DNA from: Bugula neritina
Taxonomy: Eukaryota; Bryozoa; Gymnolaemata; Cheilostomatida; Bugulidae
Assembly (NCBI GenBank): GCA_964035545.1
Contig: OZ037770.1
Location: 5,375,662 to 5,439,661, forward strand
DNA length: 64,000 nucleotides
Direction: 5' to 3'
Both the position numbers and the translations under genes were made by a program. Below are positions 60,577 through 64,000 of this stretch, piece after piece. Position 1 is the stretch's first letter, and each line of letters starts with the position of its first letter. The notes below the pieces were generated by a model. It saw only the letters and a program-made list of their open reading frames with translations, was not told the DNA's origin and made no database searches.

Positions 60577-60760
60577 CAGCCGAGATTCAGGGGTTAGACC
60601 GTTTGCTTAGTGAACACGAAATCATGAGTTCACACCGGCAATGGCCAGTGGTGATGTCAGAGAGAGTATCCAGTCATAATTGTTTCTGTGCCTCATCTGA
60701 ATATAGGCCATTGGCCTGATCTATCAAAAACCTCTTCCGTCAAGGGTTTCCCACAGGGAT
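60577..60760 (+). repeat. SINE-like sequence with tRNA-like head
   Basis: AGGGGTTAGACCGTTTGCTT and ATGAGTTCACACC resemble A-box and B-box promoter segments of a tRNA-derived repeat, followed by a body containing TCAGAGAGAGTATCCAGTCA. Only one copy is seen here and no poly-A or target duplication is evident. Confidence 0.35.
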
Positions 60761-62412
60761 AGTAACTATAATTTTGCATGAAGTTTTATATTACTTCCAT
60801 TAGCTTAATGAATATATATTATAATATGTACAGTCTCAAATAAGTAGCATTGTTTTATCAAAGTATAAAGCGATTGAAGCATGTTTGTGGTTTTATTGTG
60901 AAGCTAAATTAAAATGAGCAGTATTTGTAAAGTATAAGTTAGCTTTATTTGAAAAGTTTTAGATAGGTTGACACTGACAATTACTTAGAGTATAGCTGTA
61001 GGACAAACTATATAGTGAAACCTTTTATTATATATATATTATTTTATATTCTGTTACTTGGTCAGAATAATAGTCATTCAAAAATATAAAAATTAAATGA
61101 TGAAAGATAAAATTTAGATCAGATTTAATTATGTTTCAGTAAATCTTCCCCAAGCAAGCAAAAAGCACAAACACAATAACACACATGCACATATGCATAC
61201 ACAAAGTGACACACACAACACACACAACATAAATAAAACACTTGCATGATGTACAGGCATACGTGCAAACTATATATTTTAATTTTATGCAGTATATAAA
61301 TGTGCACTAAAGTTCAAAGCATTAGTTTGATATCTATAACACATACCTGAATAGTCTATAAAGTACCACACATGTGATGGTACGGCATTTTAGCAGAGGA
61401 AAAAATCTTTTCACAAAGTAGCATGTTTAGCCTCCTATTTGATTGCTGAGAAATAATGATGTGATTCATAACCCAGTGAACATGTTTCTTTGCCGGATTA
61501 ATCAAAGCGAATTGAATGAAAAGAATTTGTTGAAAAGCTAGAAATGCTGGGTGTGTCTTGCTGCTCTTTTCTCACTGTATTGTATTAGGAGCAATTTAGT
61601 CAGTTCAAAGAACATACCTAATGTTTCAAGAGAGAATTTACAGTTGAATAGTATTTTATAATGTGATTTGATTTCACTGATAACTTTCATCAGTGTCTTT
61701 TGTTTGTAGCTTCAGCACAGAATTCTTGGTATCCATTCCTTTGGTAATGCTGTGTAATTCATATACACTGAGCAAGTCATGCTGAGCTTGCTTCATTTAA
61801 CAAATACAATACTCAAAACACAATGTGGTTCTTTAGATACATATACATATTTTACATAGTAGGTATAATGTGTCTTGTTCAGTGAACTGCATCAGGTGAC
61901 CTAGTTTCATAGCAACATGTTGTTTATCTCTCTGTAGATTTCCATATATGCTTGAAAAGCTACTAGAATATCACATTTTCTTGCTCAAATATTGCTCTAA
62001 TACATATTGTATGAAATAAATAGATTATAAAGAAATTAAATGTACAGTAATAATTGTATACTGTATGCCCATACACTAAACTAGTATGTACTATGTCCAC
62101 AGTACATATACTAACTTACGGCAGGTTTAATTTACCTTACAATTAGTCATCTCAAAGTGTGATCTAAAGTCTAAACCAAGTGTATGAGATACAATATAGT
62201 TGGTCAGCTGAGGAAATCAAAGTAGGTTCATTACTTTCAAACCACAATATTAACACGATAGAATATTTTATAATGTAGAGAGGTTTATTAGCAAGTTGAG
62301 CGAAAATTACTTGAGGCGCTTGTTATTCGTTGATTTTTAAATGTTTTAAAGAATAAACAATCAGTCTATTATTCTCATAAATTTCAAACTATCAACACAA
62401 TATGTAGTGAGC
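60761..62412. other. no gene recognised
   Basis: AT-rich intergenic DNA with a CA/ACACAC run near 61150-61230. Nothing coding was recognised. Confidence 0.45.
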
Positions 62413-64000
62413 ACAGTTTATTGTATACTTTAGTATGTCTAGTGTATATAGTATGTAGTCTATACAGTGTATAGTATATAGTCTACACAGTGTATAGTAT
62501 ATAGTCTACACAGTGTATAGTATATAGTCTACACAGTGTATAGTATGTAGTCTACACAGTGTATAGTATATAGTCTACACAGTGTATAGTATGTAGTCTA
62601 CACAGTGTATAGTATGTAGTCTACACAGTGTATAGTATTTTATAGTCTGTACAGTGTATAGTATGTTATATTCTGGTTGGTTTATAATAATATATAGTAT
62701 ACACAGTGTATAGTATATAGTCTACACAGTGTATAGTATATAGTCTACACAGTGTATAGTATGTAGTTTACACAGTGTATAGTATATAGTATACACAGTT
62801 TATAGTATATAGTCTACACAGTGTATAGTATATAGTCTACACAGTGTATAGTATATAGTCTACACAGTGTATAGTATGTAGTCTACACAGTGTATAGTAT
62901 GTAGTCTACACAGTGTATAGTATGTAGTCTACACAGTGTATAGTATGTAGTCTACACAGTGCATAGTATGTAGTCTACACAGTGTATAGTATATAGCCTA
63001 CATAGTGTATAGTATATAGTCTACATAGTGTATAGTATGTAGTTTACACAGTGTATAGTATATAGTCTACACAGTGTATAGTATATAGTCTACACAGTGT
63101 ATAGTATATAGTCTACACAGTGTATAGTATGTAGTCTACACAGTGTATAGTATATAGTCTACACAGTGTATAGTATGTAGTCTACACAGTGTATAGTATG
63201 TAGTCTACACAGTGTATAGTATTTTATAGTCTGTACAGTGTATAGTATGTTATATTCTGGTTGGTTTATAATAATATATAGTCTACACAGTGTATAGTAT
63301 ATAGTCTACACAGTGTATAGTATATAGTCTATACAGTGTATAGTATGTAGTTTACACAGTGTATAGTATATAGTCTGCACAGTGTATAGTATGTAGTCTA
63401 CACAGTGTATAGTATATAGTCTACACAGTGTATAGTATATAGTCTACACAGTGTATAGTATATAGTCTACACAGTGTATAGTATATAGCCTACACAGTGT
63501 ATAGTATGTAGTCTACACACTGTATAGTATATAGTCTACACAGTGTATAGTATATAGTCTACACAGTGTATAGTATATAGTCTACACAGTGTGTAGTATA
63601 TAGTCTACACAGTGTATAGTATGTAGTCTACACAGTGTATAGTATGTAGTCTACACAGTGTATAGTATATAGTCTACACAGTGTATAGTATATAGTCTAC
63701 ACAGTGTATAGTATATAGTCTACACAGTGTATAGTATATAGTCTACACAGTGTATAGTATATAGTATACACAGTTTATAGTATATAGTCTACACAGTGTA
63801 TAGTATATAGTCTACACAGTGTATAGTATATAGTCTACACAGTGTATAGTATGTAGTCTACACAGTGTATAGTATGTAGTCTACACAGTGTATAGTATGT
63901 AGTCTACACAGTGTATAGTATGTAGTCTACACAGTGCATAGTATGTAGTCTACACAGTGTATAGTATGTAGTCTACACAGTGTATAGTATGTAGTCTACA
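62413..64000. repeat. 23-bp tandem array with a 584-bp longer repeat, runs off the window
   Basis: About 68 copies of a 23-bp unit (CAGTGTATAGTATATAGTCT plus ACA). A distinctive variant block with TTCTGGTTGGTTTATAATA occurs at 62671 and again at 63255, a 584-bp offset, showing block duplication. The array continues past the window edge. Confidence 0.93.

Overview
The window is nuclear DNA of an invertebrate animal. It is AT-rich, its genes carry many introns with GT-AG borders, and it holds tandem arrays, Ty3/gypsy-type LTR retrotransposons and tRNA-like intron sequences. An RPGR orthologue and a CARF (calcium-responsive transcription factor) orthologue place it in Metazoa. A large LRR-Roc-COR protein would suit a sponge or another early-branching or marine invertebrate, but the species cannot be fixed from the sequence alone. 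All gene models here were spliced by hand; the three main ones have matching intron phases and total lengths divisible by three.

Layout. A 23-bp tandem array (79-1466) opens the window. Next is an 11-exon RPGR-like gene on the minus strand (1699-10419, about 525 aa). A 1.27-kb spacer separates it from a divergent CARF gene on the plus strand (11687-17618, about 607 aa). From 18187 to 22222 lie two nested 3' ends of minus-strand Ty3/gypsy elements (element 1). From 24796 to 37683 runs a minus-strand gene of about 1356 codons that joins leucine-rich repeats, a Roc GTPase, a COR domain and a complete caspase-like domain. In the caspase domain the active-site cysteine is serine, while the histidine and both P1-binding arginines look retained. 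Five of its exons are near-identical 138-nt LRR cassettes, duplicated together with intron sequence that carries a tRNA-like segment.

After an 18-bp array with a 198-bp higher-order period (38528-39112) come two more LTR elements on the plus strand: element 2 (41167-46359, LTRs of 344 bp, tRNA-Leu-type primer site) and element 3 (46604-53891, the only one that keeps RT, RNase H and an integrase core, all broken by stops). A palindrome with a (TA)n core (54155-54625) and a decayed element 4 (minus strand, 54676-56300) follow. The last 8 kb show no recognisable gene and end in a second, unrelated 23-bp array.

Most interesting points: (i) the Roco/pseudo-caspase fusion; (ii) an extra zinc-finger ORF at the 3' end of the LTR elements, with a tiny first exon, an intron and a main exon kept in the same phase in two elements and traceable in a third; (iii) repeated loss of the RT/RNase H and integrase-core segments from these elements while protease, integrase zinc finger, a Cys/His-rich tail and the extra ORF remain.
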